64,000 nt of DNA, from contig NC_083569.1 of NCBI RefSeq assembly GCF_027579695.1, forward strand, positions 75,120,649 to 75,184,648, given 5' to 3'. Made by a program: the position numbers and the translations under genes. Positions 1 through 11,274 of this stretch are shown one piece after another; the stretch's first letter is position 1, and the number at the start of each line of letters is the position of its first letter. The notes below the pieces were generated by a model. That model was given only the letters and a program-made list of their open reading frames with translations, did not search any database and was not told where the DNA came from. Source of the stretch: Neoarius graeffei. Lineage: Eukaryota; Chordata; Actinopteri; Siluriformes; Ariidae.

Positions 1-275
1 GTTCTCCCCATGTCTGCGTGGGTTTCCTCCGGGTGCTCCGGTTTCCCCCACAGTTCAAAGACATGCGGTTAGGTTAATATGGGACGACCTTGGGCTGAGG
101 TGCCCTTGAGTGAGGCAACTAACCCCCAACTGCTCCCTGGGCGCTGTTAGCATGGCTGCCCACTGCTCTGGGTATGTGTGTGTGCTCATTGCTCACGTGC
201 GTGTGTGTTTACTGCTTCAGATGGGTTAAATGCAGAGAGGAAATTTCACAAGTGTGTGATGAATAAAGTTGTGCT
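1..275 (+). repeat. tRNA-derived SINE, tail type A, 5' end cut off by window edge
   Basis: The first 75 bases are the conserved core shared with six other copies in this window (a CTCCGGTTTCCCCCACAG box). The rest is the type-A tail, with a TGCCCTTGAG segment and an AATAAAG near the end followed by a T-rich run. The tRNA-like head lies outside the window. Confidence 0.85.
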
Positions 276-772
276 TTCTTTTTCTTTCTTTATTTTTTTA
301 AACCTATTGACACATGCTCTAATGCAAATGTGAATGAGAGTGTGATTGGGCATCAGGAGATTTCTGTTATTCTTACTGATTTTAAGTTCTTCTAGATTTT
401 TATCTTTTAATGTCATCGTAAGGTCTAATGGTATTTACTGATTCATACAGAGATTTCAGAGTATTTAATAACGACTGAAGCAAATATATTTCATGATTAT
501 TTAGCTGTTAAATTGCTGTTCATTATTAAATATTTGTAAATTTCTACCGATAAGCTGCTTTTTTTTTCGGGGAGGGGTCCTGTCCAGAGGGGAATCTCTT
601 CATAGCCACATGAGCTACAGGATTAGTATTGCGATTATCTATTCTCTCTCTGAGCGGAGTTATGAGCCCACTACATTTAGGGGGAAAAAAAAGATGATCA
701 GTTTTATACAAATAGAACAGAAATGGTGGCTCGAATAGACGATACATTAACTGTGCGACACTCCCGAGTATC

Positions 773-824
<52 letters not shown>

Positions 825-1560
825 TTTACTCCACCATTTAAAGCAGAACTGTTTGTATATTACAATCAATCAATAAAAACAAACAAACAAAACCCGTCGG
901 TTTTCATTTCCTCAGAAACGAAACTTTCGGTTTCTATTCTGTTGGGACGAAACCATCACCAAGACCCACTTTATTTTATTTCACATGTTATATTGGACAG
1001 GAAATCCTTCACACACAAAACAGGACACAGACTAATAAACCCCAAAGGATGTCAAGGAGGAACGAGCTGCACTTAATAATACTGGATAGGGAAATCGATA
1101 TGAATGAATAATAAACTAAATAAAATGGTTTAGTCCTTCTGGAACATCTTTATAAAGGGGAGCCCTGAAGGCAGGCGGTGACTCTTTGAAATGACTTCCA
1201 AAGGACCGAACAAAACTCCACCCACTTTCTCCAGACGAGTAAGTAGAGCCTCACGCTTAAATATATGGTTTATTATCAAATAAGGAGAATACAATTTTAC
1301 ATGTATATCTAAAAAGGCTGATTGCTTAAATACCTTTTAGAGAAGATATAATAAACTTTGAAAGAACATTTTAAGATTCACACCGAAGCCTGAAAGACAT
1401 TCAGAGATATTGCAACATCAGGTGAATTGGAACAGCAGAAGTAAACAGCATTTATTTTCTGTCCTGATAAATTTAAATTACTGAGCCCTTCCAGTAGAAC
1501 TGAACTAATGCTGCCACTTGTGTATTTGATAATGTTAGAAATCTCGACGAATATTTGACC
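276..1560. other. Spacer without a recognisable gene
   Basis: AT-rich sequence with stops in all frames. Open frames here are short or are created by the trinucleotide repeat at 774-824. No conserved motif, RNA gene or splice-bounded exon is seen. Confidence 0.6.
774..824. repeat. (ATT)n microsatellite
   Basis: About 16 uninterrupted ATT units. It encodes a run of isoleucines in one frame, which is why an apparent small protein appears at 723-1076. Confidence 0.95.
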
Positions 1561-1563
1561 CAT

Positions 1564-2850
1564 TTATGATACTCTTCCCTTGACTCCCATATGATTTAAC
1601 TTAATCAAAAGGCCCTCCTTCCACATCATGTCATACGCCTTCTCAATATCAAAAAAGACAGCCACAACCGATTCCTTATTCACATGGGCTCTTCTTATGG
1701 TATCCTCTAAATATACTAAAGGATCCATGGTGCCTCTGCCTCTTCTAAAACCACTCTGATAATTTTGTATCAATCCTTTAGTCTATATTAGCCTGTCATT
1801 TATTATTCTTTCCATTGTTTTCCCCATCTGAGATGTTCGTGCTATTGGTCTGTAGTTGCTAGGGATCTTTGGGTCTTTCCCAGGCTTTTTAATAGGGATA
1901 ATTATAGATTCTTTCTATACTTTTGGTATTATTCCCTCTGTTCAGACCCTATTGTAAAGACCCAATAGAACGTCCTTTCCTTTATCAGTTAGGTTCTCTA
2001 ACATAGAATAACAAATCCCATCCCCCCCCGGAGAAGACTTACATAACTTTAATAGTGCATTATTAAGTTCAGTGATTGTGAGTAGTTCATTCAACACCTC
2101 ACCTATCACCTCTTCACTCTCAAAGTCATGCTGATAATTTTTAACTGTTTCTGTTCTTGCTCTCTCTTCCTGATGGCTAAGATTTTCAGTGCTGTGTACC
2201 TTACTTAATGTCTTTGCCATTATCTCTGCTTTATCAATACTACTAATGACTGTATTTTGACCGTCAGTCAACACAGGATAACCATATTCTTTCCCACTTC
2301 CTTTCATTTTCTTTATCATGCCCCAGACTCTCTCCACTGGAGTAGTTCTTCCTATAGAGTCACAAAACTTTCTCCAGTAACCATTCTTAGCCTCCCTTAT
2401 GGTTTTCCTTACGACCGCTTGAGATTTCTTAAATTCAATAAAATTTTGGAAATTGTGCATTCTTTTCAAAACTCAAAATGCTTTATTCCTATCTTTTATT
2501 GCTTTTTTGCATTCATTAGACCACCATGGAACTATCTTACTTAAATGCTTAGGTTTAGACTTAGGAATGGCTAAACTTGCTGCACTAATTATGCTGACAC
2601 TAATATCTTTGCATAAGCTTTCAATATCTTTATTTATATCTATTACTGACAGCATTTCATCACTGATCTCTCTAAATTTGTCCCAATCCGCTTTCTCTAA
2701 AATCCATCTCTCATTTTTAACTTCATATTCAAATGCAACTTCCATACCCACTTGAATTTTAATAGGGAAGTGACCACTACCTATAGCATTATCATTCAAT
2801 ACCTCCCACTCACACTTATCTGCTAATGATATTGTAGCTAATGTCAGGTC
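1564..2850 (-). pseudogene. LINE reverse transcriptase fragment
   Basis: Two open stretches (2799-1942 in overlapping pieces, then 1773-1564) read as the endonuclease-RT linker and the N-terminal half of a LINE reverse transcriptase. Recognisable motifs are SPGGDGICYSML and QSGFRRGRGTMDPL, followed by VAVFFDIEKAYDMMW, the motif-A block with its catalytic Asp. The domain ends at about NHMGVKG, so the second catalytic block (xxDD), the thumb and the C-terminal zinc motif are absent. No function is expected. Confidence 0.75.
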
Positions 2851-2852
2851 TA

Positions 2853-3188
2853 TTACTGACTCTGTGCCCCAACAACATCCAATCTAGTACTTGACCCATC
2901 ATTCAAACAAACTAATTCTTCCTCATCCATAAATTCTAAAATCACATCCCCATTAACATCATTCTTATCCCCCCATAATGTACTATGTGCATTAAAGTCA
3001 CCACACCATACCACTCTCCCCTTTGTATCTTTCCAAATTTCTGCCAATTGACTTAATTCTAATTGCCGACATGGATTATAGAAAGTTATTATTTCTATAT
3101 TGCCTTCATTTGACCAGACCTCTATTATAGTGTATTCTAGATCTTTCCCTCTTAATTTCCCTATATTGAATAGCTTTTTGTATGAATG
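2853..3188 (-). pseudogene. LINE endonuclease, C-terminal half
   Basis: The translation carries VVWCGDFNAHSTLWG, the GDFNAH signature of APE-type LINE endonucleases, after a stretch ending NIEIITFYNPCRQ. The frame runs directly into the LTR at 3189. The missing N-terminal half lies beyond the other LTR at 6258, so the LINE was in place before the LTR element inserted. Confidence 0.75.
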
Positions 3189-3501
3189 TGTAGGAATGAG
3201 AGCGGGTGGGTGGAGCACAGAAGTACGGCAGGCCAGAACTGAGTTCCAAAAACTCTTTATTTTGCACTTTTCAGTGACTAATGTTCACTCTCCCAGCCAC
3301 AGACGCACGCACACACATAAGTCGTCTGGTCGGGGAGAGAGCTCCCTTCCTCTGCTCTCTCTCCTTTTATAGGGCGTGGTCACTGGGGAAGACACACAAA
3401 CATAGGTTAACTAACATCAGGTGTAGTGATTCTGCCACTTACCTTCCCTGACTCTGCCCTCCGTTCACAGACCGATGCTTGACCACGCCCCCGTTGCCAC
3501 A
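3189..3501 (-). repeat. 3' LTR of the 3.2-6.3 kb Ty3 element
   Basis: Begins TGTAGG and ends CCACA. In element orientation it has a TATA-like CTATAAAAGG (3363-3372) and an AATAAAG signal near 3255, in the order expected for U3 and R. It is a direct repeat of 5945-6257. Confidence 0.85.
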
Positions 3502-3529
3502 TACCCCCTCCTCCCAATTTTCCTGCAGC

Positions 3530-4282
3530 ACATCTAGGATGCCACGTGGCATACGCCCATATAATAATTCGAACTGGGAGAACCCCGTGGAGGCTTGTGG
3601 GACCTCTCGCACTGCGAATAGCAGGGCCTCGAGTCATTTATCCCAGTTACGTGCATCTGCTTACAAATTTTTTAATTATGGTTTTGAGGGTGCGATTAAA
3701 CCGTTCGACTAAGCCGTCCGTTTGTGGGTGATAAACGCTAGTGTGGATCGGCTTAATTCCTAGTAACCCATACAGTTCGCGCAATGTGCGTGACATAAAT
3801 GTAGTGCCTTGATCAGTCAGAATCTCTTTGGGGATTCCAACTCGGGAGATGACATGGAAGAGTGCTTCCACAATACTATGTGCTGAGATATTGCGAAGCG
3901 GCACTGCTTCCAGATATCGCGTTGCATAGTCCACCAGAACTAAAATAAAGCGATATCCTCGTGTTGACCGCTCTAATGGCCTGACAAGATCCATCCCAAT
4001 TCTTTCGAACGGGGTCTCGATTAATGGCAGAGGGCGCAAAGGCGCTTTTGGAATGGCCGCTGGGTTTACTAACTGGCATTTGCGGTTTGCTGTACACCAC
4101 TTACGGACATCGCCGCGAATCCCTGGCCAATAGAACCGGGCCATTATTCGGGCTAGTGTCTTATCCTGCCCCAAGTGTCCAGCCATGGGATTAAAGTGAG
4201 CCACCTGGAATACCAATTCCCAGCGGCTCTTTGGGATCAAAAGCTGTGTTATCGGCTCTTTAGTCTGAGTGTCCTGTGTCAC
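3530..4282 (-). pseudogene. Ty3-type integrase (N-terminal zinc domain and core)
   Basis: The 211-residue open frame (4282-3647) has the H2C2 zinc domain (HFNPMAGHLGQD to the WCTANRKCQ cluster), a first core Asp in RIGMDLVRPL, the second in ILTDQGTTF, and the Glu in GLVERFNRTLK. It would insert cDNA into chromosomal DNA. The first Cys of the usual CxxC is an Asn-containing variant (TANRKC). The frame breaks at 3647 and traces of the C-terminal part continue to about 3530 before the LTR. The absence of any RT between protease and integrase is the Gmr1-like order and not a local loss, because the sister element shows the same junction. Confidence 0.8.
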
Positions 4283-5416
4283 TCAGAATAATCCATCCTT
4301 CAAAATGGAAAAATAGGGGAAGGACGGGGTGGCATTTGCCTGGAGCATTTGACCATCGATTACTCTCACTTGGTCAAATGCATGCCGCAGAGTCTCATCT
4401 CGCGACTGCTCTAACGGGAAATCCGCGAGGGATTCCCCGAGAGAGGGAGGAGGAGCCTGCTGCTCCTCACTCTGACGCAGAGATGACGTAGACAGCTCTG
4501 TGACAGCTGCTCCCGCCAATGCCACACCGGGACCTCCCCCTGCTGAACTATGGCAGGCCCCACTCTTCACTAAATGAGTCATTAATTCCCGAAATCCTGG
4601 CCAATCAGTCCCCAAAATTATTGAGTGGGTAAGACGAGGATTAACCACCACCTTTACACTCAATTTCTCCCCTCGAAATAGAATGTGGACCGACACTAAA
4701 GGGTAGTTGTGAACATCCCCGTGCACACACAACACCTTCACCAATTGTGCTCTCCCCAATGCCTCGTCTTGCACCAGGCTTTGGTGGATTGAGGTCTGAT
4801 TACAGCCGGAGACCACCAAAACCTGATACGTATCCCCTTGGATGCTCACCGGTATGCGATACGCTCCGGCCCGATCGAGGATGGTCCCGGGCGCGTCGGG
4901 GATCCGGACCACCGCGCCCACCTCCATTGCCGAGAATTGATGCTGGAGGTGCCCCGGCTCCCTGCAGCGCCAGCAAACCGGCCCGGGCTCTCTCTCTGCA
5001 CCGGCGTTCTGGAACTCATTCACCTGAGGGGGGGGAGAGACAGACACGGAAGTGGGAAATGGGAGGGCACTGCGGGTGCGGTGGGCCGGCTGGGGTGGAG
5101 CCGGCCCCCGGCTCTGCGGTGGGGGAATGGGGCGAAGATGAGGAACAGAAGGGGAGAGAGAGAGAGAGAGAGGAGAGGGGAGAAGAGAAGAGGAGACATA
5201 CTGTCCTGCTGTCGGAACAGCTGCCAAATGGTCCTCAGCCAGCTCGATGGCCTGATCCAGTGATGCCGGGCGATGGCACTGGACCCACTCTGCGGTTCCT
5301 TCGGGAAGTCGGGCGATAAACTGTTCCAGTACCACCAGATCGATGATTCCCTTGGCGTTGCGGTTGTCAGCCCTCAGCCACCGCCGGCAGGCGTCCCGGA
5401 GTTGCTGGCCAAACAC
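4283..5416 (-). pseudogene. Ty3 gag C-terminus plus protease
   Basis: One 377-residue open frame. The first 60 residues are the SCAN-like capsid end (FGQQLRDACRRWLRAD). Next comes a Pro-rich linker, a degenerate zinc knuckle (CWRCREPGHLQHQ) and a retropepsin-like domain. Its active-site triad reads VVSGCNQTS where the sister element has VDSGCNQTS, so the catalytic Asp is replaced by Ser and the protease should be dead. The C-terminus (DETLRHAFDQVRVIDG) is the lead-in to integrase, which follows in the same frame after one stop. Confidence 0.75.
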
Positions 5417-5900
5417 AAACGGCCAGCCAACCTCCTCTAAGCGCAGAGCGCGGAAGTGCTGTCATTGTTGCTCTGGGGTGCGCCCCACACGCTGGAGGAC
5501 GGCCCGGCGGAGGTCTGTGTAGACCAGCCGGCTGTCGGCGGGGAGCTGTAGCGCGGCCAGCTGCGCCTCGCCCGTGAGCAGGGGGAGGAGGCGCGCCGCA
5601 TGCTGTTCCACCGGCCAGCCCCAGGCCTCTGCTGCCTGCTCAGAGTGCGAGGAAGGCCTCAGGGTCGTCGTGCGGGCCCATCTTTGTTAAGGTGAGGTGG
5701 GGAGGGCCCGCGGTGGTGGAGGTGGTGGACCCCGCCAACGCGGGGAGATGCCGGAACGCCTGACGATCTTCCTGCTGCGCCAGCACCAGGGCCTCGAACC
5801 TTTGCTCCTGCTCCTTCCGGAGGGCGACCAGCGCCTGGTGCTGGCTCTGTTGGGCCATGGCAAGGGCATGGATGAGGTCCTTGAAGGGGGAGGACTCCAT
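5417..5900 (-). pseudogene. Ty3 gag N-terminus, frameshifted
   Basis: Starts at the ATG whose complement is 5900-5898 (MESSPFKDLIHALAMAQQ), just inside the primer-binding site. A Gln-rich helical stretch is followed by GPHDDPEAFL, the start of the capsid-like domain. The frame is lost at about 5640 and resumes in another frame before 5416. It matches gag of the 12.9-17.8 kb element residue for residue over long parts. Confidence 0.7.
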
Positions 5901-5925
5901 GGGGCTGTTCTCCTCTGTGCTCCGG

Positions 5926-5943
5926 TTCCGGGTTTCGGCACCA
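5926..5943 (-). promoter_or_regulatory. Primer-binding site, tRNA-Phe type
   Basis: In element orientation TGGTGCCGAAACCCGG lies one base inside the 5' LTR. It is complementary to the 3' end of vertebrate tRNA-Phe (which ends in GGGTTTCGGCA plus CCA). It would prime minus-strand cDNA synthesis. The same site is at 17486-17503. Confidence 0.8.
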
Positions 5944-5944
5944 C

Positions 5945-6257
5945 TGTAGGAATGAGAGCGGGTGGGTGGAGCACAGAAGTACGGCAAGCCAGAACTGAGT
6001 TCCAAAACTCTTTATTTTGCACTTTTCAGTGACTAATGTTCACTCTCCCAGCCACACGCACACACACACACAAGTCGTCTGGTTGGGGAGAGAGCTCCCT
6101 TCCTCTGCTCTCTCTCTCCTTTTTATAGGGCGTGGTCACTGGGGAAGACACACAAACACAGGTTAACTCACATCAGGTGTAGTGATTCTGCCACTTACCT
6201 TCCCTGACTCTGCCCTCTGTTCACAGACCGACGCTTGACCACGCCCCCGCTGCCACT
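5945..6257 (-). repeat. 5' LTR of the 3.2-6.3 kb Ty3 element
   Basis: Direct repeat of 3189-3501 with roughly a dozen differences and small indels in a CA-rich part. It ends CCACT where the partner ends CCACA. It is followed directly by the GAATG target duplication. Confidence 0.85.
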
Positions 6258-6520
6258 GAATGTTATGACTCCCCCACCTTTTCCAGATTGTCTATCACTC
6301 CTTATTAAAGTATATCCTTTAATAATAAAATCCAGTTTGGGGATCAACCAAGTTTCCTGTATACATATAACATTAGGTTTTATACATAAATTATCTACAA
6401 TTTTTTAAAATTCCTGCCTGTTCACTATTAAGGTCCTCGCATTCCATTACAATATAAACAAGACCATTATCCTGAGCCAACCCATACTTGAGACTGTTGT
6501 TGTACCTCTTCATTTAAAGT
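6258..6520 (-). pseudogene. LINE endonuclease, N-terminal half
   Basis: Minus-strand translation in shifting frames shows the start of an APE-type endonuclease, including a CYMYTGNLVDP block equivalent to the usual xxQETWL segment. Several in-frame stops are present. It continues across the LTR element at 3188. Confidence 0.55.
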
Positions 6521-6587
6521 ATCCCTGACTGATTCCCACAGCAGTTCTTTTACACCCAAGAATTTCTCAGCAGATTTGACTATAATT

Positions 6588-7679
6588 TTAATTTTCTCTG
6601 TTCGGCTTGTAGTCTGAACAATTGATGACCTCAGCCATGAACAACATAAAATTACTTTTAGACACAATCAGTGTTTCCTCTTTAATTTTCTCACACTTTA
6701 CACACGGTCTCCCCTCTTTCACAACTGGGGCTGGACCTGCTACTACCCTTTTAACAGTCTTTGTTGCTTCTGCATATGATAACCCTTGAGTTACTTTGAG
6801 CCGCTGTACCTCTTGCATTCTCTTGCTCACTTTACATCCTCTGTAGGCAGAGCTGTGTTCCCCCCCACAATTACTACATTTTAACTTTGCGTCCTTATCG
6901 CACTGCCCATATTCATGCTCTCCACTGCACTTACTACACCTTTGTTTCCCCTTACATACTGCAGCTATATGTCCAAACTTTTGCACTTAAAGCATCTTAG
7001 TGGTGGTGGGATATACATCTTGACTTCATAAATGTATCCTATGAATACCCTCTCAGGAAGTTTATTTTCTTCAAATGTTAGCACAATTGAAAGGCTATTG
7101 GTTATAATTCTACCTCGTCTGGTTTTCAGCTGCTTTGCTTCCTTTACCTTGGCATTAGTTATACTTTCTTTGACATCATCCACTGATTCCCTTAACGGGA
7201 TCCCTGAGATTACACCCCTTACAAGATTCTTGTCAAACACCACCGAACACTTGACTTTGTTACCATTTATTTTATTAACTTTGATTGCATTTCTTTGCTG
7301 CTCTTCATCCTTACATGTAATCAGTAGACAACCATTTCTTAATTTTTTAGCGCTTCTTACCTCACCAAACTCCCTATGTAGTGCTTTGGTTAGTTTTATT
7401 GGACCCCACTCATCAAATGTAGATCCCTCATTACTCAATCTTACAAACACTTTGTACTCCACTCGACTCCTTTCCGCAACATTAGGCATACTCGTTACTG
7501 TTATTTGTTTTCTCCTTTTTACCCTTAGATATCATCCATGGTTCATAACTCCCACTTTCTTCCATTTCCTCACACTTGCTTCCTGAAACATCACTTCCCT
7601 TTGCAAACTCCTGACCATTCCCAGTCCAGTTGTCACCAACCACCTCCACGACACTTCCTCCACTCATCTCAGCCATCAT
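6588..7679 (-). pseudogene. LINE ORF1 (gag-like) with CCHC zinc knuckles
   Basis: Three overlapping frames (7679-7482, 7489-6965, 6986-6588) make one broken ORF1. The middle piece is an RRM/esterase-like nucleic-acid-binding region ending IPPPLRCFKC. The last piece has successive knuckles CFKC..HIAAVC, CSKCSGEHEYGQC and CSNCGGEHSSAYRGC. It would coat the LINE RNA. Frameshifts near 7485 and 6975 break it. A T-rich, AC-rich tract up to about 7770 looks like the 5' untranslated end. Confidence 0.7.
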
Positions 7680-7826
7680 CCCTGTTCTTTCTCTCTCCTG
7701 TCAACACTCTGGTACCTGCCTTTATACTCCCGTCTAATATTAACGTGGTAACTCCTGCAGCTGCCACACCAGAAATGATGGGGAAGACTGACTTCGCCTG
7801 CCGGTTACATCTGGTTTAAAGCAAAA

Positions 7827-9165
7827 ATGATTGTGAATAATGATTTTATTGTTGAAGTGAAAACATGGATATCATATGCTGAACATAATGAAAAAATTGC
7901 AAATGAGGTTATTAATGAGAGAATTCTAACTGAGTTTACTAATGAAAGGATTTTAAATGAGGCCACTAATGATAAAGTTGATCGTATTAACCCAGAGGAC
8001 AGCATTTCAAATGTTGGTAGCAGACATTCAGCTAAAAAGAGTACATGTAGTAGTACTTCTTCTGCTAGAATCATAGCTGAGGCCAATAAAGCTGCATTGC
8101 CTGCTTGAATGGCAGTGTTAAAGGAAAAGTATGCTTTGGAGGAGCAAGAACAGCTGATCAAGAGGAAAAAGGAGCAATTGGAGCTGGAAGCAATGCTAGC
8201 AGAATCCACTGCTAAACTTGCAGTCTTTCAGGCCTCTGAAAGTTGCAGTGTTTTTAAAATCTCTAATGCTATGAATTCTTACTTGGAAAAAGAACTGGGA
8301 AAACCAACTACTAGCGCATTAAATCCAGTGGCAGAAGAGTGTGATCCTGTTGTTCATAGGAAACCACAGCAAAGCAAGGAGTGGATACTGCCAGCAAGTA
8401 ACCCTTTACCACCCTCCATGTTGCATCAAGGAGATACACAGCAGCCTGAAGAGAAATGGATGGACTCAAGAAGGCGGAGTTTCACTCATGCACCGCTAGG
8501 CGATCTATCTGTTCAGCTTCATGAACCTTTTGCATCCATTAGGCCTTCTCAGCCAGGGAATGCAAGTCAGTCTGGTGACATTTTCACTATAATGCAAAGA
8601 CAAATTGAAATTACAGCAGCTCTTGTTCAGCAACAATGCATTTCATCTTTGCCAGAGAGAGATATTCCTTTGTTTGATGGAGATCCTTTGCAGTACATCA
8701 TTCATCAGAGCATTTGAGAAAGGAGTAGAGGAAAAGGATGCTCATGGCGATTGCTTGTACTACCTTGAACAGTTCTCTAGGGGACAGCCAAGAGAGCTGG
8801 TCCATAGCTGCTTGCACATGACTCCTGACTTTGGCTATGCAAGGGCAAAACAGCTGTTGCAGGAACATTTTGGTAATAGGTATAAGATTGCTACTGCTTA
8901 TATGGAAAGAGCTTTGTTTTGGCCTCCAATAAAGAGTGAAGATGTCATTGTTCTGCGGTCCTATTCTCTCTTTCTATGTGGATGTTGCAATGCTATGGAG
9001 GAACTACAATACTTACAGGAGTTAGATATGCCAAGCAATATGAGAGCCATTATATCTAAACTGATTTTCAAGCTCAGAGAGTGGCAGAGAACTGTTGCAC
9101 ATAACATCCTGGAAACTTCTGAATGCAGAGCTTTGTTCAAGGATCTTGTTGCCTTTACTGAATGA
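7827..9165 (+). pseudogene. BEL/Pao gag
   Basis: Three open pieces (7827-8108, 8109-8717, 8605-9165). The first two are a charged coiled coil (ALEEQEQLIKRKKEQLELEA). The last is the DUF1759-type capsid domain: IPLFDGDPLQY, then QLLQEHFGNRY and the tryptophan-containing IISKLIFKLREWQ. A stop at 8106-8108 and a one-base shift near 8700 break it. In life it would form the particle that packages the element's RNA. Confidence 0.75.
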
Positions 9166-9249
9166 CAAGTTAGTATCCTAATGGATCCCTTGTTTGGTGA
9201 TATTAAGGACTTGTCAATTAGCGTAAGGGCTGCTAATCGTTCAAAGCCA

Positions 9250-9905
9250 CATGCAGAAGGCAAAGTTAAAGGAAACATCATTGCCACCATTATTGCACAT
9301 TTGGACTCTGGGCATAAAGATTTGTCACCTTGTGTTTGTTGTGTTAAGCAGCATTTGTTGGAACACTCAACAGTTTAAGAGGAAGAAGCATAGAGAAAAG
9401 ATGAACTTTCTAAAGGAGAAAGAGCTTTGCTTTGGTTGCTTAAGTGCTGGGCACATGAGTCATAATTGTGGCAAGTGGTTGGTCGACGCCATCCTACTGT
9501 GCTTCATGTTGACAGACAAACAGCTAGCTTAGACACCGCCGGGGCATGCAAATTCTCAGGATCCACTGAAACTTGTGGTCATACAGGGGCTGGAAAGGAG
9601 CTCTGTCTGCTATCCATCTTGCCAGTACAAGTTAAGTTCAGTAAAGGAGACCAGATAATCCAAACATATGCATTCTTGGATCCTGGCAGTTCTGCGACTT
9701 TTTGTTCTGAGAGTCTTCTGCAGCAACTCCATCTTGCTGGTAGAAGAACTCCGTTTCTGTTACAAACCATGGGGCAGGAAAGAGTCATGCCAGCACATGT
9801 ACTCTCAGGCTTAGAAGTTTCTGCAATTGATGGCAACATCATCTATCAGCTCCCAGAAACACTCATACAGAAACAGATGCTTGTAAGTACTGACAAACCT
9901 TCTGT
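9250..9905 (+). pseudogene. BEL/Pao zinc knuckle and aspartic protease
   Basis: A frame ending near 9530 has KELCFGCLSAGHMSHNC, a CCHC knuckle. The next frame (9466-9909) reads TYAFLDPGSSATFCSESLL, the retropepsin active-site loop of BEL elements, with DPGS in place of the common DTGS or DSGS. It ends at a stop (9907-9909), and the foldback element starts 40 bp later. Confidence 0.7.
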
Positions 9906-9947
9906 CTAAAGATGACTTGGCAAAGTGGCCCTACCTGTCAAAGATTC

Positions 9948-10656
9948 AAGGAACAGTCCACCGTACTTCCATAATGAAATATGCTGTTATCTGAATTGAG
10001 ACGAGCTGCTCCGTACCTCTCCGAGCTTTGCGCGACCTCCCAGTCAGTCAGACGCGCTGTCACTCCTGTTAGCAATGTAGCTAGGCTCAGCATGGCCAAT
10101 GGTATTTTTTGGGGCTGTAGTTAGATGCGACCAAACTCTTCCGCATTTTTCCTGTTTATATAGGTTTATATGACCAGTGATATGAAACAAGTTCAGTTAC
10201 ACAAATTGAAACGTAGCGATTTTCTATGCTATGGAAAGTCCGCACTATAATGCACTAACACCTTCTGCGCGCTTTGACAGCGCATTGATACTGAGCTCCA
10301 TATCAATGCTCTGTCGAAGCGCGCAGAAGGTGTTAGTATGCCTGTCATTATAGTGCGGACTTTCCATAGCATAGAAAATCGCTACGTTTCAATTTGTGTA
10401 ACTGAACTTGTTTCATATCACTGGTCATATAAACCTATGTAAACAGGAAAAACGCGGAAGAGTTTGGTCGCATCTAACTACAGCCCCAAAAAATACCATT
10501 GGCCATGCTGAGCCTAGCTACATTGCTAACAGGAGTGACAGCACGTCTGACTGACTGGGAGGTCGCGCAAAGCTCGGAGAGGTAAGGAGCAGCCCGTCTC
10601 AATTCAGATAAGAGCATATTTCATTATGGAAGTACGGTGGACTGTTCCTTTAAAGT
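9948..10656. mobile_element. Foldback (palindromic) non-autonomous DNA element
   Basis: The segment is a near-perfect inverted repeat of about 340 bp per arm around a centre near 10295. The outer ends read AAGGAACAGTCCACCG and its complement CGGTGGACTGTTCCTT. The inner ends CACCTTCTGCGCGC and GCGCGCAGAAGGTG flank a spacer of about 50 bp. No open frame and no clear target duplication are seen. It interrupts the BEL element between protease and RT. Confidence 0.85.
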
Positions 10657-11068
10657 TCCCAGCATAAGAGCTAACATCGATCTGTTGATTGGGAACAATG
10701 CTCCCAAGATGTTGGAGCCTTGGGAAGTCCTAAATAGCCATGGGGATAGCCCTTATGCTATAAGAACAGTGTTGGGTTGGGTCATCAATGGTCCTTTGCA
10801 GACAAACAGCTTTGTGGCTGAGGACTGTTCTGCAGTGGTAAACAGGATTTCTGTGTGCAGATTGGAGGAATTGCTGTATAAGCAGTATAACCACAATTTC
10901 AATGAGCAGGCTACAGAGGAGCAAGGTCTGTCAAGGGAAGACATCAGATTCTTGGAAATTTTGGACGGTTCTGCTAAACTTGAGGACAATCATTACAGCC
11001 TCAAATTGCCATTTAAAAGGGAAAATGTGTGTCTGCCCAACAGCTTCTCTGTGACAGAGGATACTTAG
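10655..11068 (+). pseudogene. BEL/Pao linker between protease and RT
   Basis: The open frame carries IDLLIGNNAPKMLEPWEV and SPYAIRTVLGWVINGPL, blocks that in BEL elements precede the RT palm. It ends at 11068 in a frameshifted stretch just before the LINE tail. Confidence 0.7.
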
Positions 11069-11274
11069 ACTGAAAAGGAGGTTTCTGAGAGATGAGCAGT
11101 TTTAAATTAAATTAGATTAGATTAGATTCACTTTATTCATCCCACATCGGGGAAATTCACGTGTTACAGTAGCAAGAAAATGTCAAACAGATAACAAATA
11201 AAACTGAAAAACTGAAATTTTCCAGTGCCCTCCAGGTGCAAAAGTGACCGGTGTAGCAGGTAAATGACTGCGTC

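Larger units (their letters stand above)
3189..6257 (-). mobile_element. Gmr1-like Ty3 LTR retrotransposon, RT/RNase H deleted
   Basis: Two 313-bp LTRs (3189-3501 and 5945-6257) of about 95% identity flank a minus-strand interior of gag, protease and integrase. The flanking 5-bp GAATG at 3184-3188 and 6258-6262 is a perfect target duplication. A primer-binding site matching tRNA-Phe lies next to the 5' LTR. After the integrase core the interior jumps straight to the 3' LTR: the GPY module, RT and RNase H found in the sister copy at 12917-17804 are missing. The element is therefore non-autonomous. It sits inside the I-clade-like LINE. Confidence 0.85.
1560..7770 (-). mobile_element. Decayed I-clade-like LINE, split by an LTR element
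   Basis: Read on the minus strand, the order is ORF1 with CCHC knuckles (7679-6588), endonuclease (about 6480-6258, continuing at 3188-2880) and reverse transcriptase (about 2850-1564). This two-ORF layout with a knuckle-bearing ORF1 fits the I/Nimb or Jockey group; the clade is inferred from motifs only. The element is dead: it has many frameshifts, the RT stops shortly after its first catalytic motif, and no 3' end is visible. The 3189-6257 LTR element interrupts the endonuclease. Confidence 0.75.

Noticed and set aside
723..1076. Open frame of 117 codons with a long poly-Ile run
   Set aside because: Created by the (ATT)n microsatellite; no domain and no splice or promoter support.
4747..5319. 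190-codon plus-strand frame across the Ty3 gag region
   Set aside because: Antisense of gag/protease; the composition (Arg, Gly, Pro rich) follows from GC-rich sequence on the other strand.
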